Shown: piece by piece, positions 8,994-16,753 of the stretch
How positions within the stretch are numbered: the stretch's first letter is position 1
Layout of the letters: every line of letters starts with the position of its first letter
DNA from: an uncultured Olsenella sp.
GTDB taxonomy: Bacteria > Actinomycetota > Coriobacteriia > Coriobacteriales > Atopobiaceae
Length of the DNA: 63,483 nt
Direction: 5' to 3'
NCBI GenBank assembly: GCA_900314535.1
Contig: OMVT01000009.1
Span: 1-63,483, forward strand
Made by a program: the position numbers and the translations under genes
The notes under the pieces: model-generated
Databases searched by the model: none
Seen by the model: the letters and a program-made list of their open reading frames with translations, nothing else
What the model was told of the DNA's origin: nothing

Positions 8994-10046
8994 TCAAGCC
9001 TCGAGGTAGTCCATCGTCCAGCCGGCATTGACATCGAGCTTGTTCGTGACAAGGTCGTTGTCGTTGAGCCACTGGAAGTAGGCTGCCCAGCGGTCGGCGT
9101 CGATGACACCCCAGGAGGAGGCATCTGCCTGGTACTGGCCAGCAAGATACGTCTGGCTCTTCTTCACGAGGGCAGAGTCGAGCTCCGGCACCTCTTCAAG
9201 CAGGATATCCGCCGCCTCGTCCGGATTCTCGATTGCGTACTCGTAGCCCTTCTTCGCCGCGCGCACGAAGGCAGCAACCGTATCCGGATTCTCCTTGCAG
9301 AAGTCGTTGTTCGCAGCGAGGACCGGCGTATAGAAGTCGAAGACCGGATCCATCGAGATGAAGCTGAAGTAGTTCACCGGATAGTTCTGGACCGCAGCAT
9401 TCTGCACAGCCCATCCCTCATAGACCCAGACGCAGTCGAACATGTTCGCCTTGAGGCCACTGACCTCGTCGTCCACGGAGTAGGCAACCATCTTGAGCTT
9501 CGAGAAGTCGCCGCCGTCTGCCTCCATGACCTGCTTGATCGTCGCCTGCTCGACCGGCATGTCCCACGTCGCATAGACATGGTCTTCCATCTTCTTTGCG
9601 GACGTGATGCCATCCTCCTGGCGGCTCATGATGCCAGAGGTGTTGTGCTGGATGATGGCAGCGACTGCCTGGATTGGAAGCGGATTGTCAGAGGCAAGGG
9701 CATTGGCAATGTAGTCCTGGTAGGAGACGCCCATCTGCGCCTGGCCCGAGCCGATCAGGGCCTCTGCGGTATCGTCTGCCGGCTGGATGATCGAGACATC
9801 GAGACCTTCATCGGCAAACCAGCCCTTCTTCTGGGCGACGTAGATGCCGGTGTGGTTCGTGTTCGGGGTGTAGTCGAGGCAGAAGTCGATATGCGTCGTT
9901 TCGGATGAATCCGAAGACGAGGAAGCAGACGAGCTCTGCGACTGGGACTGGGCACCGGAGTTGTCATAGGATCCGCAGGCGGCAAGAGCGCTCGTGCAGG
10001 CAAGGGCGCCTGCTCCCAAAAATGCGCGGCGGGAGAGATTCTTCAT
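8994..10046 (-). CDS. thiY: ABC transporter substrate-binding lipoprotein, NMT1/THI5-like
   Basis: Extracytoplasmic solute-binding protein of 350 residues. The N-terminus carries twin arginines (SRRAFLGAGA) and a lipobox LAAC with the lipidated Cys at residue 24, so it is probably Tat-exported and membrane-anchored; TatA is encoded elsewhere in this window. A Ser-rich linker (about 30-50) precedes the NMT1/THI5-like fold beginning HIDFCLDYTPNTNHTG, close to ThiY proteins that bind hydroxymethylpyrimidine precursors. The ATG at 10046 overlaps the permease stop by four bases, showing translational coupling. The exact ligand is inferred from the TPP riboswitch, not proven. Confidence 0.88.
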   Translation of the reverse strand: MKNLSRRAFLGAGALACTSALAACGSYDNSGAQSQSQSSSASSSSDSSETTHIDFCLDYTPNTNHTGIYVAQKKGWFADEGLDVSIIQPADDTAEALIGSGQAQMGVSYQDYIANALASDNPLPIQAVAAIIQHNTSGIMSRQEDGITSAKKMEDHVYATWDMPVEQATIKQVMEADGGDFSKLKMVAYSVDDEVSGLKANMFDCVWVYEGWAVQNAAVQNYPVNYFSFISMDPVFDFYTPVLAANNDFCKENPDTVAAFVRAAKKGYEYAIENPDEAADILLEEVPELDSALVKKSQTYLAGQYQADASSWGVIDADRWAAYFQWLNDNDLVTNKLDVNAGWTMDYLEA

Positions 10047-10879
10047 TTTCTGTTCTTCCTTTCTGCCTTGAGCCAAGGCATGGTGAGTTTCTGGAGTGCA
10101 TCGACGCCCTTCATGAGGAGAAGGGAGAGGGCCGAGATCAGGATGATCACGGCAAACATGCGGTCATAGGAGAACGACTTCCTGACGCGTGTCATGTACA
10201 CGCCGAGTCCGCTGAAGCCGCCGAGCCACTCGGCGATGACAGCACCGACGATTGCGTAGGTAGCTGAGATGCGAAGGCCGCTATAGAACTCATTCAGGGC
10301 TGCCGGCAGCTTCACCTGCCAGAAGATCTGCCAGCGGCTTGCGTTCATCGTGCGCATGAGGTCGAGGAGATCGGGGTCGACCGAGCGGAATCCCGAGACA
10401 AGCGAGACCGTCACGGGGAAGAAGGTGGAGATAACGACGAGGACGATCTTCGGGGCAAGGCCGTAGCCGAACCAGAGGACGAGAAGCGGCGCGATTGCGA
10501 CGGTGGGAATCGTCTGGCTGATCGTGACGAGAGGATTGAGCGCCAGTGCCACGCCCTCGAAGCGGTCCATCAGCACTGCCACGACAAAGCCGACGGCGAC
10601 GCCGATAACGAGGCCCAGGATGGACTCGACAAGCGTCGTCACGGAGTGCGAGGCAAGAAGCCCTGCATCGGTCACAAGCGCCGTGATAACCTGGGTCGGG
10701 CTCGGCAGAAGGAAGTTCGGGATGAGGCCGACCACGACGACAAGCTGCCAGATTGCAAGGATCGCCAGTATCGTCAATGCAGGAATCATGACGGCACGGC
10801 GGTGCGCACGCTTCCTGCGCTCGGCAAGCAGCTCCTCTGTCTTCTTCTCCGTCTCTTCGGAGACGTCCTCGCTAGGCAA
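10043..10879 (-). CDS. thiX: ABC transporter permease of a thiamine-precursor importer
   Basis: Integral membrane permease of 278 residues in the SsuC/TauC/ThiX group. After a charged cytoplasmic N-terminus (residues 1-28) come about six hydrophobic segments and the ATPase-contacting EAA loop (LMRTMNASRWQIFWQVKLPAALNEFYSGLR). The start is a TTG, accepted because AGGAG lies eight bases upstream and because it places the start eight bases inside the upstream gene, fitting the tight packing of this operon. The 3' end overlaps the binding-protein start by four bases. Confidence 0.88.
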   Translation of the reverse strand: MPSEDVSEETEKKTEELLAERRKRAHRRAVMIPALTILAILAIWQLVVVVGLIPNFLLPSPTQVITALVTDAGLLASHSVTTLVESILGLVIGVAVGFVVAVLMDRFEGVALALNPLVTISQTIPTVAIAPLLVLWFGYGLAPKIVLVVISTFFPVTVSLVSGFRSVDPDLLDLMRTMNASRWQIFWQVKLPAALNEFYSGLRISATYAIVGAVIAEWLGGFSGLGVYMTRVRKSFSYDRMFAVIILISALSLLLMKGVDALQKLTMPWLKAERKNRK

Positions 10880-11210
10880 CGTCTTCGCTCCTGTCCTGGA
10901 ACTCGCTGTCCGTGGGGTGGTACTTCCCCACCTTGTGCTCTGTGGTCATTACGTCGCCCTCAGAGCGGTAGTCGATCTTCACATAGGTCGCCACGTGCTT
11001 GCAGCCGGCCTTGGCGCCGACGAGCTGGCACTGCTTCACGATCTCCATGCACTCGTCGTAGTCACCCTCGATAGCGGTCTCGAAGGGCCCTACGAAGTAG
11101 TCGATGCCCGTGGAGTCGATGTAGGCGATGACCGCATCGACGATGCGGCACACCTCTTCGTCGGTTGCCGCATCGAGCGGCAGATACTGGATTGCGACAG
11201 AGCAGTTCAT
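10872..11210 (-). CDS. thiamine-binding protein, YkoF/MTH1187 family
   Basis: Small cytoplasmic protein of 112 residues of the thiamine-binding/DUF77 superfamily (ferredoxin-like fold). The IQYLPL opening, the GPFETAIEG segment and the KIDYR end of the last strand are typical. YkoF-type proteins bind thiamine or hydroxymethylpyrimidine and are often the first gene before a transporter under a TPP riboswitch, exactly as here. The ATG at 11210 follows AAGGA, just after the riboswitch terminator. It may act as an intracellular buffer or delivery factor; this is inference from related operons. Confidence 0.82.
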   Translation of the reverse strand: MNCSVAIQYLPLDAATDEEVCRIVDAVIAYIDSTGIDYFVGPFETAIEGDYDECMEIVKQCQLVGAKAGCKHVATYVKIDYRSEGDVMTTEHKVGKYHPTDSEFQDRSEDVA

Positions 11211-11230
11211 GCATATCCTTTCCGGGCACC

Positions 11231-11262
11231 AAAAAGGCGCCCTGCATCTCGTAAGGCGCCCG
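11231..11262 (-). terminator. riboswitch-controlled terminator before the thiamine operon
   Basis: On the minus strand GGCGCC repeats pair across a short loop and are followed by five Ts, immediately between the TPP aptamer and the first ribosome binding site. This is the expected expression platform for transcription attenuation. Confidence 0.7.
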
Positions 11263-11270
11263 AACACGTT

Positions 11271-11366
11271 GCTCTGGTCCCTACGCCGGCATTATCCGGA
11301 TCAGGTAATTGGGTCGTGGCAGGAGGTGCCACCTCTCAGCCGGGCCATAGCCCCAGCTCCCCCATG
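11271..11366 (-). promoter_or_regulatory. TPP riboswitch (THI element)
   Basis: The minus strand carries the two conserved halves of the thiamine pyrophosphate aptamer: GGGGAGC...GGCTGAGAGGT and, 3' of it, ACCTGATCCGGATAATGCCGGCGTAGGGA. These match the pyrimidine- and pyrophosphate-sensing arms of the family. It sits between a good promoter and a terminator hairpin and controls the thiamine-binding protein and the ABC importer. High TPP should favour the terminator. Confidence 0.95.
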
Positions 11367-11374
11367 TCAAGGCC

Positions 11375-11403
11375 ATTATAGCGCGCGCACAGTCCATCAC
11401 AAA
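11375..11403 (-). promoter_or_regulatory. promoter of the TPP-riboswitch operon
   Basis: Minus strand TTTGTG (11398-11403), 17-base spacer, TATAAT (11375-11380), just upstream of the aptamer. Confidence 0.75.
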
Positions 11404-11805
11404 CACCCAGGTAGATTGGGTCATATGACTGTTTGCGAGGCTCAATTACAGACTTCATACGAACGGTTCCGGAAGTCAGCTGTACATGTGCGGATGGATG
11501 GCGGAACCTGTGCGGTGGTGGCCGGAGGGGCCGGCCAGACGACGTGCAGGAAGAAGCTGACATCGCATGTCTGGAAGATCCAGGAAGAAAGGGAGGAAGC
11601 CACAGTCCAGGGCATATCTGAGTCTGACGAAGCCGGAGAGGAGGCTGGTCGAGGAAGGCCTCGACCGCGGCAACAGCTGCATCCGTTCGGCTAGCTGCAG
11701 GAATCCTGACCTGCCCCCCGGAGTGTACGGATGACAGGTGAAATCAACCCCGGCAAGCGCAGCGCCCATCGAAGCCGCCATCAGACGCAAGCTCCCCATG
11801 ACATA
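11404..11805. other. gene-poor region with a transposase remnant
   Basis: About 400 bases between the thiamine operon promoter and the terminator of the sugar-reductase gene. Apart from a short IS30-like coding remnant (11567-11734) I see no intact gene, terminal inverted repeats or RNA gene. Short frames on both strands have no recognisable composition or ribosome binding site. Confidence 0.4.
11567..11734 (+). pseudogene. IS30-family transposase N-terminal remnant
   Basis: A 55-codon frame begins MSGRSRKKGRKPQSRAYLSL, then TKPERRLVEEGLDRGNSC, before it loses resemblance and stops. The pattern basic start, RAYLSL, xxERxxVEEGLDRGxS is that of the N-terminal helix-turn-helix of IS30-type transposases. 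The following recognition helix (usually IARxxGRSPSTVSRE) and the whole catalytic DDE domain are missing. I read it as a decayed insertion-sequence fragment. The call is by eye and could be wrong, since only about 35 residues are informative. Confidence 0.5.
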
Positions 11806-11840
11806 AAAGCCGGAGCGGGAGAAGCCCTCCTGCTCCGGCT
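11806..11840 (-). terminator. terminator of the deoC-manA-reductase operon
   Basis: Minus strand stem AGCCGGAGCAGGAG / CTCCCGCTCCGGCT (one mismatch) followed by TTTT. Confidence 0.8.
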
Positions 11841-11864
11841 GGTTCAGACAGAATGCCTGCCGCT

Positions 11865-12737
11865 CTATGCAAGCCCGAAATCACGCAGGCAGAGATCGAG
11901 ATCTTCCTCGAACGTCCCGAGCTCGATGCCAGCAGCTTGAATCTTGTCGGATGCCAGACGGAAATCGCGCGGAGCCTCTGCATACGTCTTCTCATCGGGC
12001 AGGATGATGCGCTCTGTGATTCTGGAATCACAGCCAAGACGTGCAGCAATCACCCGTGCTGCCTCATAGGTCGTATAGGGATTCTGGCTCGCAAGATGGT
12101 AGACGCCAGACGGCAGTGCCAGAATCTTCGGCAGCTGTCCAGCAAATCTCTGTGCGTACGTCATGTTTCTCCGCTCATGCACGCGGAAGCCTGTCGGCGT
12201 ATCCGTTCGGAGCGCCCGCATCACGTTCGTGAGGATGTTGGGGGAAGGATGCACGCCCGGCAGCGCAAGGCCGAACATCCAGGAGAAGCGGAGGATCACA
12301 TAGTCCTCGAGGTGCTCCTGGATCCAGAGATCGGCCTCTGCCTTCTGCTGGCCATAACGGCTGACCGTCCCCATCTCATCCGTTTCGCAGTATGGTGCCT
12401 GTCCCGGCGCGGCATTGAAGCACTGCTCGGTCGAGATGAAGACAAGCCTCTTGCCCCGCTCCTGGCAGACGCGAGCAATCTCGATAGCGGACTCCGTATT
12501 CACGCGATGTGTGCCTTCGGAGTCCTTCTCGCAGTGTGCCGTCGTGGCATCTGCTGCCATATGGAGGCAGATATCGAAGTCTGCCTTCCTGAAGCGCTCT
12601 GCTACCCGCTCGGGATCAGCGAAGTCCACGTCGCTATGCGATACCCGGATGAAGTCGTAGGTGCCTGCGTTGTAGAGCTGCGCCAGACTTGCAAGATATC
12701 CGTGCGCACCGGTAATCAAGACCCGCTCTCTTGCCAT
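11865..12737 (-). CDS. NAD-dependent sugar reductase/epimerase, RmlD-like
   Basis: Extended short-chain dehydrogenase of 290 residues. The N-terminal VLITGAHGYLAS is the nucleotide-binding glycine motif, and SRYGQQKAEAD contains the catalytic YxxxK. The overall pattern (HMAADATTAHCEKDSEGTHRVN, FISTEQCFN) is closest to dTDP-4-dehydrorhamnose reductases, but the gene is isolated from any rml cluster. It is the third gene of deoC-manA-reductase, eight bases after manA. A role in reshaping a sugar or sugar-phosphate in the catabolic pathway controlled by the divergent GntR is possible, but the substrate is unknown. Confidence 0.7.
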   Translation of the reverse strand: MARERVLITGAHGYLASLAQLYNAGTYDFIRVSHSDVDFADPERVAERFRKADFDICLHMAADATTAHCEKDSEGTHRVNTESAIEIARVCQERGKRLVFISTEQCFNAAPGQAPYCETDEMGTVSRYGQQKAEADLWIQEHLEDYVILRFSWMFGLALPGVHPSPNILTNVMRALRTDTPTGFRVHERRNMTYAQRFAGQLPKILALPSGVYHLASQNPYTTYEAARVIAARLGCDSRITERIILPDEKTYAEAPRDFRLASDKIQAAGIELGTFEEDLDLCLRDFGLA

Positions 12738-12745
12738 GTCTCCTC

Positions 12746-13708
12746 CTATTTGCCTTCATCTTCGAACTCGCAGGAGTGTGCTGCATAGCTCCTGAGCACG
12801 CGGCAGCATCCCTCAACGGTGTAGCTTCCGGCAGATGCCGGAACGATAAGGGAACGTGTGGGAGCAAGCGCTGCAGTTCCGTCCTCAGTCTCCACTTTTG
12901 CCGTGCCGGCTACGCAGGAGATGATGTGATAGCGGCTACAGGTATCCTGCGTCCAGCTGCCTCTGACATCAGCCACATCAGAGACGAAGATGCTGGTCGT
13001 GATGCCCCGGCGAACGCCCGCAGGAGCCTTTGGATCCAAGGCGCCAAGCCTTCTTGGCTCAGGCCTGCTCTCAGTCCTCAGCACATCGAATCCCTGCTTC
13101 ACATGGAGCTCGCGGCCACGGCCCCAGTCGCAGATGCGGTAGGTCTTGAAGCCGAAGGATCCTACCTCCAGCGCAAAGACGCCTGCACCGAGTGCATGGA
13201 GCGTCCCTGCCGGCACAAGCACGAAGTCACCTTCCTCTACAGGGATGCGGCGCCCATAGCGCTCGCCAATCGTGTCATCTGCTGCAGCTACACGCAGAGC
13301 CCCGACATCGTCTGTCGTCGTTCCGAGTATGATGGTCGCACCCGGATCTGCCGCCAGGATGTACCAGGACTCCGTCTTCTCGTGGTCGTGCTCATGTGCC
13401 TGGGCATACGCCTCATCGGGATGTACCTGCACGGAGAGGTTCTGGGCAGCATCCATCGTGAGCACCTGCACGATGCCAGGATCGCCTGCACACTCCCCCA
13501 TGATCTCTTCTCGATGCTCGTCGATGAGCCGGTCGAGCGACATCCCGTCGAAGGGGCCTCCCTCGACCATGTTCACGAGTCCCTCATGTACAGAGACGTC
13601 GAACGACTCGCCGTACCAGACATCCGCCTCGAGTCCTCTCGCCTCATTGATTCGAGGACCTGACCAGACGGGAGAGATGTAGTTTGGCCTCAAGAGTATC
13701 GGTCCCAT
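12746..13708 (-). CDS. manA: class I mannose-6-phosphate isomerase
   Basis: Zinc-dependent cupin enzyme of 320 residues that interconverts mannose 6-phosphate and fructose 6-phosphate. The signature LSVQVHPDEAYAQ near residue 95 carries the metal ligands Gln, His and Glu; VPAGTLHALG carries the second-half His. The C-terminal cupin (about 215-310) is intact, so this is the short bacterial form. It sits between deoC and the reductase with gaps of eight bases on each side, indicating one transcript. With deoC upstream it points to intake of aldose phosphates into glycolysis. Confidence 0.88.
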   Translation of the reverse strand: MGPILLRPNYISPVWSGPRINEARGLEADVWYGESFDVSVHEGLVNMVEGGPFDGMSLDRLIDEHREEIMGECAGDPGIVQVLTMDAAQNLSVQVHPDEAYAQAHEHDHEKTESWYILAADPGATIILGTTTDDVGALRVAAADDTIGERYGRRIPVEEGDFVLVPAGTLHALGAGVFALEVGSFGFKTYRICDWGRGRELHVKQGFDVLRTESRPEPRRLGALDPKAPAGVRRGITTSIFVSDVADVRGSWTQDTCSRYHIISCVAGTAKVETEDGTAALAPTRSLIVPASAGSYTVEGCCRVLRSYAAHSCEFEDEGK

Positions 13709-13716
13709 AGAGGTCC

Positions 13717-14427
13717 TTACAGCTCGAAGATGTCCGTGCCGGACTCGGCTGCACGCTGCTTGAGCTCTTCCATGATGGGAACGCCGGCACTGCAGCCAAT
13801 GCGCTCGGCGCCTGCCGCGACCATTGCAAGGAAGGCATCGGCCGTGCGGATGCCGCCTGCCGCCTTCACCTTCACGCGCGGATCGACATGCTCCCTCATG
13901 AGGCGGACATCCTCGACCGTAGCGCCACCTGTCGAGAAGCCGGTAGAGGTCTTCACAAAGGTCGGCAGCACCTTCGAGGCCACCTCGCAGAGCTTCAGCT
14001 TCTCCTCATGCGTGAGCAGGCAGTTCTCGAAGATCACCTTGGAAGGCACACCTGCCTCGCGGCAGACACGCACGATCTGCGATATCTCCGATGCGATGTA
14101 GTCCCAGTTGCCCGCCTTCACTTCCGTGAGGTTCACGACATAGTCGATCTCGTTCGCGCCATTTGCAAGGGCATCCTTCGTCTCGAAGACCTTCGTGGCA
14201 ATCGAGGTCTGGCCGAGCGGGAAGGAGATGGCAGCGCCCGTATGGACATTCGTGCCAGCAAGCAGGGTCGAGCAGAGCTTCGACTGCACCGAATTGACGG
14301 CAACCATATGGAAGCCATACGTCACTGCCTCATGGCAGAGCTTCTCCATGTCTTTGCGCGTCGCATCGGGATGCAGATTCGTATGGTCGACCATATACGC
14401 AAGCTCTGAGATCGTATAGCGCTTCAT
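13717..14427 (-). CDS. deoC: deoxyribose-phosphate aldolase
   Basis: Class I aldolase of 236 residues that splits 2-deoxyribose 5-phosphate into glyceraldehyde 3-phosphate and acetaldehyde. The Schiff-base lysine is K159 in FVKTSTGFS; the second catalytic lysine lies in VKVKAAGGIR. The opening MVDHTNLHPDAT and the C-terminal GAERIGCSAGV phosphate-binding turn match DeoC. The ATG at 14427 has AAGGGAG upstream. First gene of the operon with manA and the sugar reductase. A palindrome 50 bases upstream overlaps a possible -10 and is probably the operator of the divergent GntR regulator. Confidence 0.92.
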   Translation of the reverse strand: MKRYTISELAYMVDHTNLHPDATRKDMEKLCHEAVTYGFHMVAVNSVQSKLCSTLLAGTNVHTGAAISFPLGQTSIATKVFETKDALANGANEIDYVVNLTEVKAGNWDYIASEISQIVRVCREAGVPSKVIFENCLLTHEEKLKLCEVASKVLPTFVKTSTGFSTGGATVEDVRLMREHVDPRVKVKAAGGIRTADAFLAMVAAGAERIGCSAGVPIMEELKQRAAESGTDIFEL

Positions 14428-14477
14428 GCATGCTCCCTTTCCGGAAGGCAGGCACCATGTTCTGCCTCTGTCGGTCT

Positions 14478-14492
14478 TTATGTCTGACATAA
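14478..14492. promoter_or_regulatory. perfect palindrome, candidate GntR operator
   Basis: TTATGTC-T-GACATAA, a 15-bp perfect palindrome in the deoC/gntR divergent region. It overlaps a minus-strand TATTAT (14489-14494) that could be the deoC -10. A second exact left half, TTATGTC, occurs near 14597-14603. The symmetry, length and GTC...GAC core fit the HutC subfamily of GntR regulators. Confidence 0.6.
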
Positions 14493-14670
14493 TAGCGCCT
14501 ATAGCTGACCTCTATGCCGCAATTGCCTGACTTTCTTGCAGAAGATTCTTTCAAGCAGCAGATACCTGGACCAGAATTTGCTGCTTTCCCAGACTTTTTA
14601 TGTCATACCTTACTTCATGCCATCCCCAGTCACCTACAATGGGGGCATCCACACAGACGAAAGGCCAGAC

Positions 14671-15390
14671 GTGGCAGAGACGCTCTACGACAGGATAAAG
14701 GACGACCTTCTCGCGAAGATCAAGGACGGGACCTATCCCGAGGGCACGACCATCCCCACGGAGATCGAGCTCGCGCAGGCCTACGGCGTGAGCCGGCCCA
14801 CTGTTCGCCAGGCGCTCCAGATCCTTGCAAGCGAGGGCTTCCTGGAAAAGCGCCGCAAGCGTGGCACGATCGTTACGCATCCCAAAGTAAGCCAGCGCGG
14901 ATTCACGATGGAGCTCGCAAGCTTCGAGGATGCGATGCGTCTGGCAGGACGCATGCCGAGCACGAAGGTGCTCACGTTCCGCCGCGAGCGTGCAGGCGAG
15001 GCGGTGCAGGAGGCGCTCGAGCTCTCCCCGGGAAACGAGGTCTACAAGCTTGTGCGCCTGCGCTATGCAGACGGAGAGCCCAATGTCTTCGTGGAAAGCT
15101 ACATCCCCTATGCACTCTATCCCGGGCTCGACCAGTACGACTTCGACACGAAAAGCCTCTATGCCGCCATGAGCGAATGCGGGAAGCAGGTCATGCGTGC
15201 ACGGCGCCACCTCGAGGCCATCAAGGCAGAAGGTGCCACGGCAGCGCTTCTCGATGTGGAGCCAGGAGACCCCCTGATCGTCTTCCACTCCGTCGCGCGC
15301 GATGCGGACGGGACAGCGGTGGAGTACTCCGTTGCCACCTACCGCGGAGACAGCAACTCGTTCGATCTCGAGGTAAGCAGGAGTTCCTGA
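14671..15390 (+). CDS. GntR-family regulator, HutC subfamily (UTRA domain)
   Basis: DNA-binding repressor of 239 residues. Residues 1-70 form the winged helix-turn-helix (LYDRIKDDLLAKIKDGTYPEGTTIPTE, then SRPTVRQALQ and the wing KRRKRGTIVT). Residues about 80-235 form the UTRA ligand-binding domain, which usually senses a phosphorylated sugar. I chose the GTG at 14671, six bases after AAAGG, giving the normal family length; in-frame ATGs upstream would add a tail without homology. It is divergent from deoC-manA-reductase and is the likely regulator of that operon. Confidence 0.85.
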   Translation: MAETLYDRIKDDLLAKIKDGTYPEGTTIPTEIELAQAYGVSRPTVRQALQILASEGFLEKRRKRGTIVTHPKVSQRGFTMELASFEDAMRLAGRMPSTKVLTFRRERAGEAVQEALELSPGNEVYKLVRLRYADGEPNVFVESYIPYALYPGLDQYDFDTKSLYAAMSECGKQVMRARRHLEAIKAEGATAALLDVEPGDPLIVFHSVARDADGTAVEYSVATYRGDSNSFDLEVSRSS

Positions 15391-15401
15391 ATCCCTCCCA
15401 T

Positions 15402-15465
15402 AAAAGCAGGAAGCCCGTACAGGACGTTCATTTCCGTCCCATACGGGCTGTTCTTCCCTGCTTTT
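15402..15465. terminator. bidirectional terminator between GntR and RNA ligase genes
   Basis: AAAAGCAGG and AAGCCCGTA pair with TACGGGCT and CCCTGCTTTT across an internal bulge and a long loop, so Ts follow the stem on either strand. Confidence 0.7.
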
Positions 15466-15481
15466 CTCCATGCAGGCAGTC

Positions 15482-16411
15482 CTAATGCTTGCCTGCAGCA
15501 AATGTGCCGACACGTCTGGAGCAGAGACCCTGCATGGTCCCGAGGTCGACCTTCGGATTCCTGAACTTCCTGGCCCAGTTCGGACACTCTCCAAGCAGGT
15601 CCTTCCAGCTGAAGGAGACGAGCATCCCCATCATCTTGCGGCTCGCCGGGTCGAACTCGTCGGTGCCGCACGCGACGCATACCTTCGCTATCGTCTTCTC
15701 GATCTCGGCATCCGTCACGAATGCCTCGATGATGGCAGGCTCCACCTGTTCATGAAAGGCAGGCTTCCTTCCCTGCCGCTTGAACTCGTCGAGCACGATC
15801 TTCCCGTATGCCATGCGGCCGAACTGGTTCTTCCAGCCAGGCACCTTGCAGACGACGCCCTCGCCGACCTTGCCGGTCCCCTCGATAAGGAAGTCGTTCC
15901 TCTTTGCAAGATCGAGAACATCTACCTCAGTCGGATGGTCAAGCACAGCCAGAAGCTTCACGAAATAGGGCTCGAGGCCCGCCTTGGCAAGCTCCTCCCT
16001 CCACGTGGGCTCGGGGAGATATCCTCCAGCCTCCTCGTCGAGCACGTCGTAGATGAACAGCGTGCCCAGAGCCCTCTTGTCGTAGCCCTTGAAGGAGCCG
16101 ATGAGCTTGTCCTTGCCCATCCACTCGCCGTAGACGACCTGCGCTGGATGTGCCCTGCAGTATTCTCTCAGAAGCTTTGCCTCTTGAGCATCGCCTGTAG
16201 CCCACACGAAGAAGCCGGCATTGTCCGACTCGGCAGAAAGCGTGCGCGTACGCGATCCTGCGCCGAGTGCGCCTGTCTCCTCATCCCAGAAGACGCAGGC
16301 ATTCGTTCCATCTATCTTGGATGAGACATACACGCAATCATTGTCGAGAAGCCCCTCGCATTCCTCTGTGCCGAGCCGCTCGACATGCGTGTACTTTGCA
16401 TACACTGCCAT
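15482..16411 (-). CDS. RNA ligase family protein (Rnl2-like nucleotidyltransferase)
   Basis: Protein of 309 residues of the covalent nucleotidyltransferase superfamily, whose members join RNA ends after lysine adenylation. Motif I is SSKIDGTN with the adenylated lysine at about K32. Also visible are GSRTRTL (motif Ia region), TLFIYDV (motif III) and EGVVCK (motif IV), followed by a Lys-containing segment (YGKIVLDE) as a candidate motif V. The C-terminal 80 residues are helical and of unknown role. The ATG at 16411 follows GGAGGAAAGGG. It lies 114 bases downstream of tRNA-Leu on the same strand, and a terminator separates it from the GntR gene. A role in RNA repair is plausible; no partner kinase/phosphatase is nearby. 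Confidence 0.82.
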   Translation of the reverse strand: MAVYAKYTHVERLGTEECEGLLDNDCVYVSSKIDGTNACVFWDEETGALGAGSRTRTLSAESDNAGFFVWATGDAQEAKLLREYCRAHPAQVVYGEWMGKDKLIGSFKGYDKRALGTLFIYDVLDEEAGGYLPEPTWREELAKAGLEPYFVKLLAVLDHPTEVDVLDLAKRNDFLIEGTGKVGEGVVCKVPGWKNQFGRMAYGKIVLDEFKRQGRKPAFHEQVEPAIIEAFVTDAEIEKTIAKVCVACGTDEFDPASRKMMGMLVSFSWKDLLGECPNWARKFRNPKVDLGTMQGLCSRRVGTFAAGKH

Positions 16412-16524
16412 GTCCCTTTCCTCCTTCTGCTGGATCTCTCTATGGTTCATCTGCCTCTGCCGAAGCAGCAGGCAGCAGCATCGCAGCCTACGCCCGATGC
16501 CTTGATACGTTTTTTTCATGCACT

Positions 16525-16610
16525 TGGTCGGGGCGGCGGGATTCGAACCCACACGGCCCTATGGCCACGGGCACCTGAAGCCCGCGCGTCTTCCGTTCCG
16601 CCACGCCCCG
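16525..16610 (-). tRNA. tRNA-Leu (CAG)
   Basis: Minus-strand cloverleaf: acceptor CGGGGCG / CGCCCCG with discriminator A and encoded CCA; D-arm with GGCGGAACGG; anticodon stem CGGGC/GCCCG around TTCAGGT, anticodon CAG; a long class II variable arm (TGGCCATAGGGCCG); T-arm GTGGGTTCGAATCCCGC. The long variable arm and anticodon identify leucine. Confidence 0.95.
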
Positions 16611-16753
16611 AAAAGGCTGCTTCGATGCACGGAGCACGATATGCAGCAGCAATGAGCTGTCCGGCAGGAGCTCTGCCTCATCTCGGCATGGCTCCATGGC
16701 GGGCTGTCATTCGGCAGCCTATTCTTGCTTTCCGGATGAGCTCTTATTCCTCG

